This document shows positions 17,634-26,771 of a stretch of DNA of 64,000 bases, one piece after another. The notes under the pieces are model-generated. The model searched no databases. It was not told the origin of the DNA and was given only the letters and a program-made list of their open reading frames with translations. The first letter of the stretch is position 1; the number at the start of each line of letters is the position of its first letter. A program made the translations under genes and the position numbers. The DNA is from Pseudoalteromonas prydzensis (GTDB lineage Bacteria > Pseudomonadota > Gammaproteobacteria > Enterobacterales > Alteromonadaceae): contig NZ_BDDT01000007.1 in the NCBI RefSeq assembly GCF_001661495.1, positions 124,001-188,000 on the forward strand. Direction: 5' to 3'.

Positions 17634-20579
17634 TTAGAAAGCGTAGCGGAAACCGATGTTGTAACGGGCACCGTACTGATTAGCACGTAATAACTGTTCA
17701 GAATAACGAACATAAGTACGTTGCGTTTCGTCTGTTAAGTTTAAGCCTTCAACAAACACAGTTAGCTGCTCGTTTACTGCGTAGTTCACGTTAATATCCC
17801 ACTGACCATAAGATTCAGTAAAGATAGGCGATGAATGTTGATCAAAGCCATTTAAGAACTCATCACGCCAGTTATACGATAGGCGCGCTGATAAACCGTT
17901 TAAATCATAAATTGCTGAGAAATTAGCTGAGTCACTTAACCCTGGTAGTGCAAATTGGTAACCAATTGCATCACGGTCTGCTTCTACATCACCAAATACG
18001 AAAGTAGCGTTTGCTACGACACCAAATCCAGTGTCACCAAACATGTGCTGTGCAGCAAGCTCCCAGCCCCATAAATTACCTGTCTCAACATTGTTATCAC
18101 GAGACACGTCAAAGATAGCGAGTGGATCAGTAGCTGTGCCTGTGATGCCGGTACCTTGTTCCGTACCTTGGTTTTCATTGATCTTGTCGTGAATCGCTTG
18201 ATCTGAAGGTGTAACCCCTTCGGCTGCTAAGTCTTCACGTGCTTGATTGGCGCGATCACCGACAAATGGGTCGCGAATATCGCCCATGGTTTCTTGTGTA
18301 GTAAGATTAACAATAAAGTTTTCCACTTGCTTACGGTAATAACCCGCTGACACATAGCTGCCTTCGCCGTAGTAATATTCAAGTGATAAATCAATATTAT
18401 CAGATACAAATGGTTTTAGGTTTGGGTTACCTACAGCTACTTTACGTTGACCCACCTTAGGGTTACCTAAAAATGAGGTGGTGGAACGTAGTGAACCTAC
18501 TGGAGGGCGTGCCAATGTACGGCTATAAGAGAAACGCGCCATAACATCTTGCGCAACTTCTACATTAATATCTAAGTTTGGTAAGAATTCGCTGGTGCTA
18601 CCCTCGCCAGCTGAGAAGGTTTGATCGCCAAAGTCATATGACCATTCGTTACCATTGACCCATATCATGCTAGTAGCTGGTCTCTCAAGGCTATCAGAGC
18701 TAACGTCAGTTTTTTCATAACGTAAGCCAACCGCCATGGTGACGTACATGTTGTTAAATTCGGTTTCAAAGTTTGCTTGCGTGTAGAATGATAGCGTTTT
18801 CTCGCTAACACGTTGGTCGTTGTCGATAGGGCCTGCTTGCACCTTGCCATTTAACTCGGCTGGCCAGCTACAGGCACCAATGCCGCCATCAGGGTGATCA
18901 CAATCAATGCTTTCTGCGATTGCCACAATTTCATCAAAATCGGCATCGTAATAGTAGTTAAGTAGTTTGTCGTTACCACCGCCAGAGAAGCCATCTAAAA
19001 AGCCTGAGGTATCAACACGAGTAAACAAGCTGTCATCATACCAATCAGCCGAATTTAACCACCAACCTGCAGCTAGCTGCTCTGAATAAGCTTGTGTAGT
19101 TCGAAAATCAATCTTTGTGTGTGATACACCAAAGTTGATACTTGATAGGGCGCCACTGTTTTCGTTATACCAAGTGCTTTTAAGCTGGTATTGATCAATG
19201 TCATTGGTGTTTGAGTCTTTATTAACACCGGCAAACAAACTACCCATATCGCTTGGTAGTAATTCTGCTTGGCCATTAGTTAAGGTCATACCGATCAGCG
19301 GGATTTCGCCTTGGCTAAAATCAGCCATTTTTTCATCGATATTAACGGTTGGGTTTTCGCACCAATCACATGAGGTGTTACCGATGATCATAAACGCATC
19401 ATGACCAAGACCTACACCGGCGCTTTCTGCTGATGAATTATGAGCGTCAAATTCAATGTTGAAGTTATCAGTCACTTGCCAATCAAGGTTTAAACCCAGT
19501 GATTTATTCTCGTTGGTTGTTGCACCACGGTTTAAGTTGGTAGAGTAGTCGCCACCAAATTCGCTTACTTGTGTGTACGTACCATTTTCATTGATGTTAG
19601 CTGAATTTACGTTACCACCGTTGTTAAACCATACACCAAAACTACGGCCATCTTTTTCAAACTCAAGTTTTGAATAGGTGTAATCAAGCGTAGCTGTTAG
19701 TTTTTCAGATGGAGCATATTGCAGCACTAATTGACCATTGGTACGTTTACGGGTGTTATCTGAAAATGCATAACCGGCATTTTGCGGATACCAGGTGGTG
19801 CCGTCTGCACGTTGGTTGTTATCAGTCACTGATAAACCCGGTGATGCTGAAATATCAACATTTGGGATCCAGTTATCAACCGCCATTGATTGTTCGCGGT
19901 TATCACGTTCTTGCACTGAGCCTGAAATTAAAATACCGAATTTGTCGTCATTAAATGTGTTGCTGTAAATACCTGAATACTCTGGAGTAATGTCTTTACC
20001 ATTTACATTTGAGGTGTCGTGTACGGCCTTTGCACCTACCGAAGCATGTAAACCTGGGTTCGATAAAGGTTTTGCGGTACTGATATTAACCGTTGCACCA
20101 ATACCACCACTTGGAATGTCTGCGCGGGCTGTTTTATAGACCTCAACACCGCTAACACTCTCGGTGGCAATGTTTGCAAAGTCGAAAGAACGGCCACCAG
20201 ATGTTGGCATTTGGCGGCCATTCAATGTTACTAAGTTAAATTCAGGGCCAAAACCACGCACGGTGATTTTACTGCCTTCACCGTTACTACGGTCGATTGA
20301 TACACCTGTGATCCGTTGCAGCGACTCAGCAAGGTTAGTATCTGGGAATTTACCAATATCTTCAGAAGTAATGGCATCCACAACGCCAGCGGATTGGCGT
20401 TTGATATCCATAGACTTCACTAAGCTGCCGCGAATACCGGAAACTTGAATAACTTCCATATCTGTTTTTGCAGCGGACTCTTCTTCGGCGGCAGCGGTAT
20501 GAGGAATTAGCACGCTTAAGCCCATAGCCATGGATAGACTAATAGCAAGCTGCTTTTTCTTGAAATGTGTGTGGTTCAT
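17634..20579 (-). CDS. TonB-dependent outer-membrane receptor (probable beta-glucan oligosaccharide)
   Basis: A 981-aa receptor. The signal peptide is at about 1-31 and a TonB-box-like segment MEVIQVSGIRGSL at about 41-53. The plug domain includes VVDAITSEDIGKFPDTNLAESLQRITGVSIDR and TVRGFGPEFNLVTLNGR. A long 22-strand-type barrel ends in the aromatic residue of NIGFRYAF. The IRGSLVKSM form is shared by large sugar-type receptors of Alteromonadales and Caulobacter. The ribosome site is ctggag. A perfect LacI-type operator lies 42 bases upstream and a degenerate one further on, so it is probably co-regulated with the GH1 and GH3/GH16 operons. Inferred role: uptake of GH16-generated oligosaccharides across the outer membrane. 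Confidence 0.92.
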   Translation of the reverse strand: MNHTHFKKKQLAISLSMAMGLSVLIPHTAAAEEESAAKTDMEVIQVSGIRGSLVKSMDIKRQSAGVVDAITSEDIGKFPDTNLAESLQRITGVSIDRSNGEGSKITVRGFGPEFNLVTLNGRQMPTSGGRSFDFANIATESVSGVEVYKTARADIPSGGIGATVNISTAKPLSNPGLHASVGAKAVHDTSNVNGKDITPEYSGIYSNTFNDDKFGILISGSVQERDNREQSMAVDNWIPNVDISASPGLSVTDNNQRADGTTWYPQNAGYAFSDNTRKRTNGQLVLQYAPSEKLTATLDYTYSKLEFEKDGRSFGVWFNNGGNVNSANINENGTYTQVSEFGGDYSTNLNRGATTNENKSLGLNLDWQVTDNFNIEFDAHNSSAESAGVGLGHDAFMIIGNTSCDWCENPTVNIDEKMADFSQGEIPLIGMTLTNGQAELLPSDMGSLFAGVNKDSNTNDIDQYQLKSTWYNENSGALSSINFGVSHTKIDFRTTQAYSEQLAAGWWLNSADWYDDSLFTRVDTSGFLDGFSGGGNDKLLNYYYDADFDEIVAIAESIDCDHPDGGIGACSWPAELNGKVQAGPIDNDQRVSEKTLSFYTQANFETEFNNMYVTMAVGLRYEKTDVSSDSLERPATSMIWVNGNEWSYDFGDQTFSAGEGSTSEFLPNLDINVEVAQDVMARFSYSRTLARPPVGSLRSTTSFLGNPKVGQRKVAVGNPNLKPFVSDNIDLSLEYYYGEGSYVSAGYYRKQVENFIVNLTTQETMGDIRDPFVGDRANQAREDLAAEGVTPSDQAIHDKINENQGTEQGTGITGTATDPLAIFDVSRDNNVETGNLWGWELAAQHMFGDTGFGVVANATFVFGDVEADRDAIGYQFALPGLSDSANFSAIYDLNGLSARLSYNWRDEFLNGFDQHSSPIFTESYGQWDINVNYAVNEQLTVFVEGLNLTDETQRTYVRYSEQLLRANQYGARYNIGFRYAF

Positions 20580-20620
20580 GCAAATCTCCAGATTTGGTTT
20601 TATTGTTATGTTTGTCGTCT

Positions 20621-20638
20621 AATGTAAGCGCTTACATT
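20621..20638. promoter_or_regulatory. LacI-type operator before the TonB receptor (site 1)
   Basis: A perfect 18-base palindrome AATGTAAGCGCTTACATT, 41 bases upstream of the receptor start. It is identical in core to the two operators at 9097 and 9152, linking this receptor to the LacI-type regulator at 5318-6322. Confidence 0.82.
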
Positions 20639-20673
20639 CAGTTAGAAAAAAAACCGCCGAACCCGATTTTATT

Positions 20674-20691
20674 TATGTAACCGCTTACATT
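20674..20691. promoter_or_regulatory. Degenerate LacI-type operator (site 2)
   Basis: TATGTAACCGCTTACATT, centred 53 bases from site 1 and differing from it at two positions (T for A at the end, C for G in the left half-site). A weak second site at this distance is common in looping or dual-operator arrangements. The 341-base gap 20580-20920 otherwise holds AT-rich DNA and the possible small ORF at 20847. Confidence 0.6.
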
Positions 20692-20846
20692 AAGTTAGTA
20701 GAAAGTAAAACAATCGTCAATAGTTATTAGTTTATGTACCTGCGGCTAATCGGTATGTTTATGTTATTATAGGAAATATTTAATCATAATTATTTGCTAA
20801 GTTGTTGTTTGTCACCATTTTTAGTGTCAAATATAGGAATAAATGT

Positions 20847-20906
20847 ATGATAATGCTTGTTAAAACTTTTAACTTATTACCATTATTAGCAACAACACAT
20901 ACGTAG
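20847..20906 (+). CDS. Possible 19-aa upstream ORF before the FAH-family gene
   Basis: ATG at 20847 has AGGA 8 bases upstream and opens a 19-codon frame, MIMLVKTFNLLPLLATTHT, ending at a TAG that is itself part of the TAGGAGG ribosome site of the next gene. This layout would couple translation of the two. The peptide is Leu/Thr-rich and hydrophobic at its centre. No terminator hairpin follows, so it does not look like a classical attenuator. It may be a chance frame; coding evidence rests only on the ribosome site and the stop/SD overlap. Confidence 0.3.
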   Translation: MIMLVKTFNLLPLLATTHT

Positions 20907-20920
20907 GAGGAAGGTTTGCA

Positions 20921-21535
20921 ATGAATACTGTTAAAGTTGCAGGGCAGTTGGTTACACCGAATAAAATTATTTGTATTGGCCGTAATTATGCGGCGCACAT
21001 TGCTGAGTTGGGCAATGAAACCCCCAGTGAAATGTTGTTATTTACAAAACCAAACAGTGCTATCAGTGAACAGCTAAATAGTCAGCATAATCAAGACACT
21101 TTACACTTTGAGACTGAACTGTGTTTTATCGTTAAAAATAATCAGCTTAGTGCTGTGGGCTTAGGGTTAGATTTAACAAAAAGAGCAGTACAAACACAAT
21201 TAAAAGCCAAAGGCTTACCTTGGGAGCGTGCTAAGGCGTTTGATGGCTCGGCATTATTTAGTGAGTTTGTGGCTATTACAGACGCGCAGCAGCCATTTAG
21301 TTTTCAGTTGACGATCGATGGCCGTATCCAGCAACAAGGGGATTGTGAGTTAATGATCCACAAGGCTGAAGATATTCTAGCTGAAATTAGTCAATTTATG
21401 AGCTTACAAGATGGCGATATTATTATGACTGGCACGCCTGCAGGGGTTGGTGAAGTCAAAAAAGGCAGTGAGTTTAATGCTCAGCTTTATCTGGATTCTC
21501 AACTACTGCTGGAGCAGAAGTGGCTTGCGGATTAA
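20921..21535 (+). CDS. Fumarylacetoacetate-hydrolase family protein
   Basis: A 204-aa FAH-fold enzyme, close in size to the E. coli YcgM type. It shows KIICIGRNYAAHIAELGNE at the start, the metal-binding acidic pair in LHFETELCFI, the AFDGSALFSEF segment and the closing MTGTPAGVGEVKKGS loop. Family members hydrolyse or decarboxylate 2-oxo acids such as acylpyruvates and oxaloacetate; the exact substrate here is unknown. The ribosome site taggagg lies 10 bases before ATG. Its last 62 bases overlap the convergent binding-protein gene. Confidence 0.87.
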   Translation: MNTVKVAGQLVTPNKIICIGRNYAAHIAELGNETPSEMLLFTKPNSAISEQLNSQHNQDTLHFETELCFIVKNNQLSAVGLGLDLTKRAVQTQLKAKGLPWERAKAFDGSALFSEFVAITDAQQPFSFQLTIDGRIQQQGDCELMIHKAEDILAEISQFMSLQDGDIIMTGTPAGVGEVKKGSEFNAQLYLDSQLLLEQKWLAD

Positions 21536-22421
21536 CGTTTAATACTTGTTTTTGATACTGCATGATAAAGTCCGGAAACGTTGCTTCAAGCCATTGCCGT
21601 TGCGATGCTTGATACTGAGCTGATGGTAAAATGTTTTGCTGTAATACCTGGTTAATTTGGCGCAGGGCATTGTTAGCAAAATTATTTGGTGCGTGTGTAG
21701 AGCAGCCAATAGCCCCTAAAACTAAGTTGCTTTGATTGGCTATTGGCAACGCGACTACATTACTCAATTCGCTAAAGCGATTATAATAGTCGGCTAGAAA
21801 TGGATAGTCGATAGTATAATCAATATAGCCATGATTCAGCCTTGCTATTACGGCACTACTTTCGTTTTCACTACTCCAGCTTAAAGAGGCATGATCGAAG
21901 CTTTTGGTGTTACGAGCTATTTCATTTATTTCAGCGGTAAATTTTCTTGCCGCGGTTTGTCCAAAAATAAAGTTGCTGTCAGTAAGTAAGTTAATGAGCT
22001 GTACAGGCGCACCATGCTGTGAGCTGATGGCTTTAGCATTTTCAGGTGTTGTAATAATATTGAATGGCGGATAAACCGTAGTCGGTATGGAATAAGTTGC
22101 TCGTTTTGTACTTTTTGGGCGGCGGATCATACACGGAAAGCAAGCCATTTTTCCTTCATCTAAATACTTGCCGATACGCTTTTGTGGTACTAATAAACGG
22201 GTGTGTTTTATATTGGGTAATTGTTCTATAAGTTGTTCAATTAAATAGTCGCATAACCCACCATTAGGTGCTTTGCTAGTTTTGTTTAAATGAAACGGCG
22301 CTGTATCACTTTGCAACCATGTGATCTCTTCAACATTGTTATTTGCTGTGGCGCTAGCACTGAGTAAAAGAAATGTGCAGATAAAGACCCATTTAACCAG
22401 CAGAGTGTTACTTTCATGCAT
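21474..22421 (-). CDS. Periplasmic solute-binding-like protein, unknown ligand
   Basis: A 315-aa protein with an N-terminal signal peptide (hydrophobic WVFICTFLLLSASATA, cleavage near residue 26). The body resembles family 3 solute-binding folds found as stand-alone proteins: ITWLQSDTAPFHLN, then RLLVPQKRIGKYLDEGKMAC and the C-terminal catalogue of helices. No permease or ATPase gene is near, so it is not a normal ABC partner; it may act as a sensor or be a relic. The ribosome site is weak. The gene lies between the AraC-type regulator and the FAH gene and overlaps the latter tail to tail by 62 bases. Confidence 0.75.
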   Translation of the reverse strand: MHESNTLLVKWVFICTFLLLSASATANNNVEEITWLQSDTAPFHLNKTSKAPNGGLCDYLIEQLIEQLPNIKHTRLLVPQKRIGKYLDEGKMACFPCMIRRPKSTKRATYSIPTTVYPPFNIITTPENAKAISSQHGAPVQLINLLTDSNFIFGQTAARKFTAEINEIARNTKSFDHASLSWSSENESSAVIARLNHGYIDYTIDYPFLADYYNRFSELSNVVALPIANQSNLVLGAIGCSTHAPNNFANNALRQINQVLQQNILPSAQYQASQRQWLEATFPDFIMQYQKQVLNVNPQATSAPAVVENPDKAEH

Positions 22422-22492
22422 ATTGATACGCTATTAAAATGTACAACTATTTGATTACCATGCTACTAAAGTAACTAGTTATTTAATAGTGG

Positions 22493-23470
22493 TTATTTGA
22501 TGTTTTCTTTATATTGTTTAAAGCCCATGCCAGTCCAGCGTTTAAACGCTTTAGCAAAGGCACTTTCATCAGCATAACCAAAGTAAGTTGCAAGATTTGC
22601 TTGATTAACATTGCCTTGTAAAATGAGCTTTTCAGCAAGGTTTTTGCGAATTTTATCCGATATATTTTTATAGCTTATGCCATGCTCTGCTAATTTACGG
22701 TTGAGGTGACGCTCACTCATTGCAAGTAAATTGCTGGTCTGTTGACGGGTGAGGGTAGGCTGTTTTGTTAATAAAACACTGACCTTATCGACAATAGATT
22801 GTGGTTGCAGTTGCTTAAGTTGCTGCTCAGCCAGTGACTGCATTTGTTGTTGAACAGCTTGGTTAACGCTACGCTGTTGTAATTGCCAGTCATCATGGTG
22901 GTAAATAAGATAATTGCTTGATTGTGAAAACCGTAATTCGGCATTCCCAAAAACAGCTTGATAGGTGTTTAAATTACCTTGCTGAGGATGACAAAATGAC
23001 ACTACCTTTGGTTTTATCGGCGCGCCCGAAATCCATTTTGCACCACTGGCTACGCACGCTAAAACAGCTTCAATGCGAATAGGGATGAGCTGATTAAAAT
23101 AAGCATCAAAAGTGACTCGCCAACCTTGTTCAGAATGAGACTTTCTGAATTTTCCGCCTTCACCAATTAACGCCGAATAAGCGATAAGACTATCAACTGC
23201 GGCACCTAGAGTCGGGCAACTAAATAATAAAAAACCAAGCATATCGTAGCTATCGGGTTTTAAACCAAGACCAATTTTTAGTCCAAGTTCAGGGTCATTT
23301 AGTTGCGTTAATGCTTGCCAAAGTCCATCCTGCAGCGCCATAGGTAAGCGACTTTCACTACTAAACTGGTTTATTTGGGCAACGAGTTCAGGAGCAATAC
23401 TTACGCCAAGGTTAGGTAAAACTTGTAAAATGGCTTTACTAAAGCCAGGAGTGACACTGTCGGTTTTCAT
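22493..23470 (-). CDS. AraC-family transcriptional regulator
   Basis: A 325-aa regulator. The N-terminal two thirds match the arabinose-binding-like domain found in OruR/ArgR-type AraC proteins (GLWQALTQLNDPELGLKIGL, SYDMLGFLLFSCPTLGAAV). The C-terminal double helix-turn-helix includes NLLAMSERHLNRKLAEHGIS and ATYFGYADESAFAKAFKRWT. It is divergent from the monooxygenase operon across a 153-base gap, the usual position of a local activator. The inducer is unknown, possibly a hydrophobic compound or its metabolite. No clear operator repeat was found in the gap. Confidence 0.88.
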   Translation of the reverse strand: MKTDSVTPGFSKAILQVLPNLGVSIAPELVAQINQFSSESRLPMALQDGLWQALTQLNDPELGLKIGLGLKPDSYDMLGFLLFSCPTLGAAVDSLIAYSALIGEGGKFRKSHSEQGWRVTFDAYFNQLIPIRIEAVLACVASGAKWISGAPIKPKVVSFCHPQQGNLNTYQAVFGNAELRFSQSSNYLIYHHDDWQLQQRSVNQAVQQQMQSLAEQQLKQLQPQSIVDKVSVLLTKQPTLTRQQTSNLLAMSERHLNRKLAEHGISYKNISDKIRKNLAEKLILQGNVNQANLATYFGYADESAFAKAFKRWTGMGFKQYKENIK

Positions 23471-23623
23471 AGTGTGTAATTTATTATTAATAACCCTCTT
23501 TTTATACCATAACAGCCAAGAGTTGTCTCGTTTTAACTAGTTTTTGTCCTATCCTCGCTATTACAAGTTATTTAAAAGTAGTTAATCTAAATGTTACAAA
23601 AATAATAATTAACAGGTATTGAT

Positions 23624-24916
23624 ATGCATCCATATGTAGTAATAGGGGCAGGCCCGATGGGGTTGTGTACTGTAAGGCGCTTGGCTGAGCTAGATATTCC
23701 TGTAATTGGACTGGAAGCACACAGTGATGTAGGCGGTTTGTGGGATATTAATAGTCCAACCAGTACTATGTATGAGTCAGCTCATTTAATTTCTTCTAAG
23801 CGCATGACTGAATTTGCTGATTTTCCAATGGCCGATGATATTGCAACTTATCCACGGCATGACCAGATGCGTGACTATTTTCGTAGTTACGTAAAGCATT
23901 TTAATCTTTATCAATATTATCAATTTGACAGTTGGGTTGATAGCTGTGAGCCAGAAGGTCAGCTCTGGCGCATTACCTATCATCAAAAAGGCAAGCGCCA
24001 TGAATTGCTTGCCAGTGGTGTATTGCTGGCGAATGGCACTTTGCACCACCCTAATCATGGTAATTTCAAAGGTCGCTTTGATGGCATATACATACATTCA
24101 AGCGAATACCGTAGCGCCGATATTTTTGCAAATAAACGAGTGTTGATCATAGGGTGTGGTAATAGCGCTTGCGATATTGCTGTTGATGCAGTACACCGCG
24201 CTAAATCTGTCGATATGGTGGTGCGCCGTGGTTATTATTTCTTACCAAAGTTTGTTGCAGGTCGCCCTACCGATACACTTGGCGGTAAAATTCGTCTGCC
24301 AAATAAGTTAAAGCAAATTGTTGATGGTACCTTAGTAAGATTAATTTCGGGCAAGCCAAGTGCTTATGGTTTACCAGATCCAGATTATAAAATGTATGAA
24401 TCACACCCCGTAGTTAATTCGTTATTTCTTCATCATATTGGCCATGGTGATATTAAAGTGCGGCCAACAATTGCAGAGCTAACTCCACAAGGTGCGCGCT
24501 TTAGTGATGATAATGAGGCTGAATATGACCTAATTTTGGCAGCAACGGGTTATAAATTACATTATCCGTTTTTAGATCAAGCTCATTTGAATTGGCAAGG
24601 CGATGCGCCACGTTTGTATCTCAATGTTTTTAACCCTAAGCACAATAACTTGTTTGTGATGGGGATGGTGGAAGCCACCGGGCTGGGTTGGCAAGGTCGA
24701 GACGATCAAGCCCAGTTGGTTGCTAAAGTGATCCGCACACAAATAGATGATCCAGCTAAAGCAACTAAGTTTGCAGATAAAGTAAAACGTAAAGCGCAGT
24801 TACGGATCAATGGTGGTATGAATTACTTAGAGTTAGAGCGGATGGCTTATTATGTTCACAAAGCCGACTATTTAGCTGCCATTAACAATGAAATGCGTGA
24901 ACTGCAATTGGGGTAA
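23624..24916 (+). CDS. Flavin-containing monooxygenase
   Basis: A 430-aa class B-type flavoprotein. It has an FAD-binding fold YVVIGAGPMGLCTVRRL and EAHSDVGGLWDI at the N-terminus, an FMO fingerprint-like segment (FKGRFDGIYIHSSEYR, about 147-162) and a second, NADPH-binding fold (RVLIIGCGNSACDIAVDA). Such enzymes oxygenate N, S or ketone groups using NADPH and O2. It is first in an operon of symporter, epimerase, dehydrogenase and permease genes under the divergent AraC-type regulator. The substrate cannot be read from the sequence. The stop codon TAA is directly followed by the ATG of the next gene. Confidence 0.85.
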   Translation: MHPYVVIGAGPMGLCTVRRLAELDIPVIGLEAHSDVGGLWDINSPTSTMYESAHLISSKRMTEFADFPMADDIATYPRHDQMRDYFRSYVKHFNLYQYYQFDSWVDSCEPEGQLWRITYHQKGKRHELLASGVLLANGTLHHPNHGNFKGRFDGIYIHSSEYRSADIFANKRVLIIGCGNSACDIAVDAVHRAKSVDMVVRRGYYFLPKFVAGRPTDTLGGKIRLPNKLKQIVDGTLVRLISGKPSAYGLPDPDYKMYESHPVVNSLFLHHIGHGDIKVRPTIAELTPQGARFSDDNEAEYDLILAATGYKLHYPFLDQAHLNWQGDAPRLYLNVFNPKHNNLFVMGMVEATGLGWQGRDDQAQLVAKVIRTQIDDPAKATKFADKVKRKAQLRINGGMNYLELERMAYYVHKADYLAAINNEMRELQLG

Positions 24917-25840
24917 ATGATGTCACAAAATAGCCTGTTAGCGCTGAATTTAATTTTAGCAATGATGATGTTTGGTATTGCACTAAATTTAAAGCTTGCT
25001 GATTTCAAACGTGTTTTAAAACAACCTAAAGGTCCTTTAACAGGCTTAGTTGCGCAATTTATGTTACTGCCTTTGTTGACTTGGTCACTCACCTTAATTA
25101 TTCCGATGCCAGCTGAGGTGGCGCTTGGACTGATTTTGGTAAGCAGTTGCCCTGGTGGTAGTTTTTCAAATATTGTCACCTACCTAGCAAAAGGTAATAC
25201 GGCGATGTCGGTTAGCATGACTGGGGTGGCGAGTTTACTCGCAACCTTGATGACGCCATTTAATTTTATGCTCTATGCCAGTTTAAACCCTGATACTGCG
25301 CAACTATTAACTTCAATTAATGTACCTGCAAGCAGCATCTTTATGTTGGTGGGGTTAGTGTTGGCGCTGCCGTTAGCCCTTGGCTTGCTCTGTGGTAAAT
25401 ATTGGCCTGCCATGGCTGCGCGTTGCGATGGTTTGTTCAGAATTATCTCGTTAGTGACCTTGTTCTTATTTGTATTGATTGCGTTGTTTTCCAATTGGGC
25501 AGCGTTTGTTGCTGGTGCCAGTGTATTCCTGCTTGCGGTGGTATTACATAATGCAATGGCGCTGGGCGTTGGATTTACCAGTGCGAAATTAATGCAACTC
25601 AATGATGCGGATACTCGGGCAATTACTTTAGAAGTTGGACTGCAAAATTCAGGTCTTGGCTTAGGCATTATTTTTACGTTTTTTGACAGCTTAACGGGGA
25701 TGGCAATTATTGCTGCTGCATGGGGATGTTGGCATTTAGTGTCAGGTATGGCGCTGTGTTTTTATTGGCAGCGTCAAGATCTGCGCCGACTAGTCAGCTG
25801 CTCTGACAATAAAAATAAAGAGGTCCAGTGTGGCTCATAA
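24917..25840 (+). CDS. Bile acid:sodium symporter (BASS) family transporter
   Basis: A 307-aa inner-membrane protein with about 9-10 hydrophobic segments. Family signatures are MMMFGIALNLKLADFKRVL, the SSCPGGSFSNIVTYLAKGN crossover motif and LEVGLQNSGLGLGIIFTFF. BASS proteins move organic anions such as bile acids, pantoate or pyruvate with sodium. It begins right after the monooxygenase stop and overlaps the next gene by 11 bases, so it is part of the same transcript. Inferred role: inner-membrane uptake or export of the cluster's substrate or product. Confidence 0.88.
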   Translation: MMSQNSLLALNLILAMMMFGIALNLKLADFKRVLKQPKGPLTGLVAQFMLLPLLTWSLTLIIPMPAEVALGLILVSSCPGGSFSNIVTYLAKGNTAMSVSMTGVASLLATLMTPFNFMLYASLNPDTAQLLTSINVPASSIFMLVGLVLALPLALGLLCGKYWPAMAARCDGLFRIISLVTLFLFVLIALFSNWAAFVAGASVFLLAVVLHNAMALGVGFTSAKLMQLNDADTRAITLEVGLQNSGLGLGIIFTFFDSLTGMAIIAAAWGCWHLVSGMALCFYWQRQDLRRLVSCSDNKNKEVQCGS

Positions 25841-26771
25841 AATCTTAATAACAGGTAGCCAAGGTTATATCGGAAAACGTTTAGTTACTGCATTAAAAGC
25901 ACACCATCAAGTGTTTGGGATTGATATTGTTGCCGCGCAACAAGCTGATGATAGTTATACACAAATGGATATTCGCAGTGCTAAATTGGCGGATTTAATG
26001 CGTGGGCATAAAATCACCCATGTTGTGCATTTAGCGAGTATTTTGCAACCATCTAAAAACCCACAACGAGACTTTGATATTGATGTCAATGGCACGAAAA
26101 ATGTACTTAATGCCTGCGTTTTAGCCGGTGTTAAGCATATCACTGTCACAAGCTCCGGCGCAGCTTATGGTTATCATGCCGATAACCCCGCGTGGCTAAC
26201 AGAGCAGCATGCTTTACGGGGGAACAAAGAGTTTGCTTATAGCCACCATAAGCGATTAATTGAAGAGTTATTAGCAAGCTACCGTAGCTTATATCCAAGT
26301 TTAGGGCAGTTGATTTTACGCCCTGGTACGGTGCTTGGCAAAACTACCGCAAATCAAATTACAGCGTTGTTTAAAAAGCCGCGCGTGTTAGCGATTCGAG
26401 GTTGCGCGTCTCCTTTTGTATTTATTTGGGATGAAGATGTATTAGCCATTATTTTGCAAGGTGTAGAGCACAACATAACAGGCTCCTATAACTTGGCGGG
26501 CGATGGCGCAATGACGTTACAAGAAATTGCTGCGGCCTTAAATAAACCATTACTTGAATTACCCGCTTGGCTGCTTAAAAGCGCATTATGGGTGGGTAAA
26601 ATAACGGGCTTGAGTCAATATGGCCCAGAGCAACTTGACTTCTTACGGTATCGTCCAGTGCTATGTAATCAAGCACTAAAACAACAATTCAGTTATCAAC
26701 CGCAAAAAACCAGCGAACAAGTTTTTCGCTATTACCTTAATCATAATCAGGAGTTATCAGTTGATGAATGA
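25830..26771 (+). CDS. NAD-dependent epimerase/dehydratase family protein
   Basis: A 313-aa extended short-chain dehydrogenase. It has the nucleotide-binding ILITGSQGYIGKRL, Asp in DIRSAKLADL, VVHLASILQPS and a YxxxK catalytic pair in FAYSHHKRLIEE, with a Ser-rich segment ITVTSSGAAYGY. The GTG start at 25830 has ribosome site AAAGAGGT and overlaps the symporter gene by 11 bases. Members act on nucleotide sugars, sterols or other alcohols; the NAD-binding part is sure but the substrate is not. Confidence 0.85.
   Translation: MAHKILITGSQGYIGKRLVTALKAHHQVFGIDIVAAQQADDSYTQMDIRSAKLADLMRGHKITHVVHLASILQPSKNPQRDFDIDVNGTKNVLNACVLAGVKHITVTSSGAAYGYHADNPAWLTEQHALRGNKEFAYSHHKRLIEELLASYRSLYPSLGQLILRPGTVLGKTTANQITALFKKPRVLAIRGCASPFVFIWDEDVLAIILQGVEHNITGSYNLAGDGAMTLQEIAAALNKPLLELPAWLLKSALWVGKITGLSQYGPEQLDFLRYRPVLCNQALKQQFSYQPQKTSEQVFRYYLNHNQELSVDE

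Noticed and set aside
9097..20691. Short repeated palindromes as a CRISPR or transposon end
   Set aside because: Only four copies, placed at promoters of co-functional genes and matching LacI-family operators; no spacer array, cas genes or transposase.
24868..25179. 103-codon minus-strand frame at the FMO/BASS junction
   Set aside because: Shadow of the well-supported BASS gene; no ribosome site.
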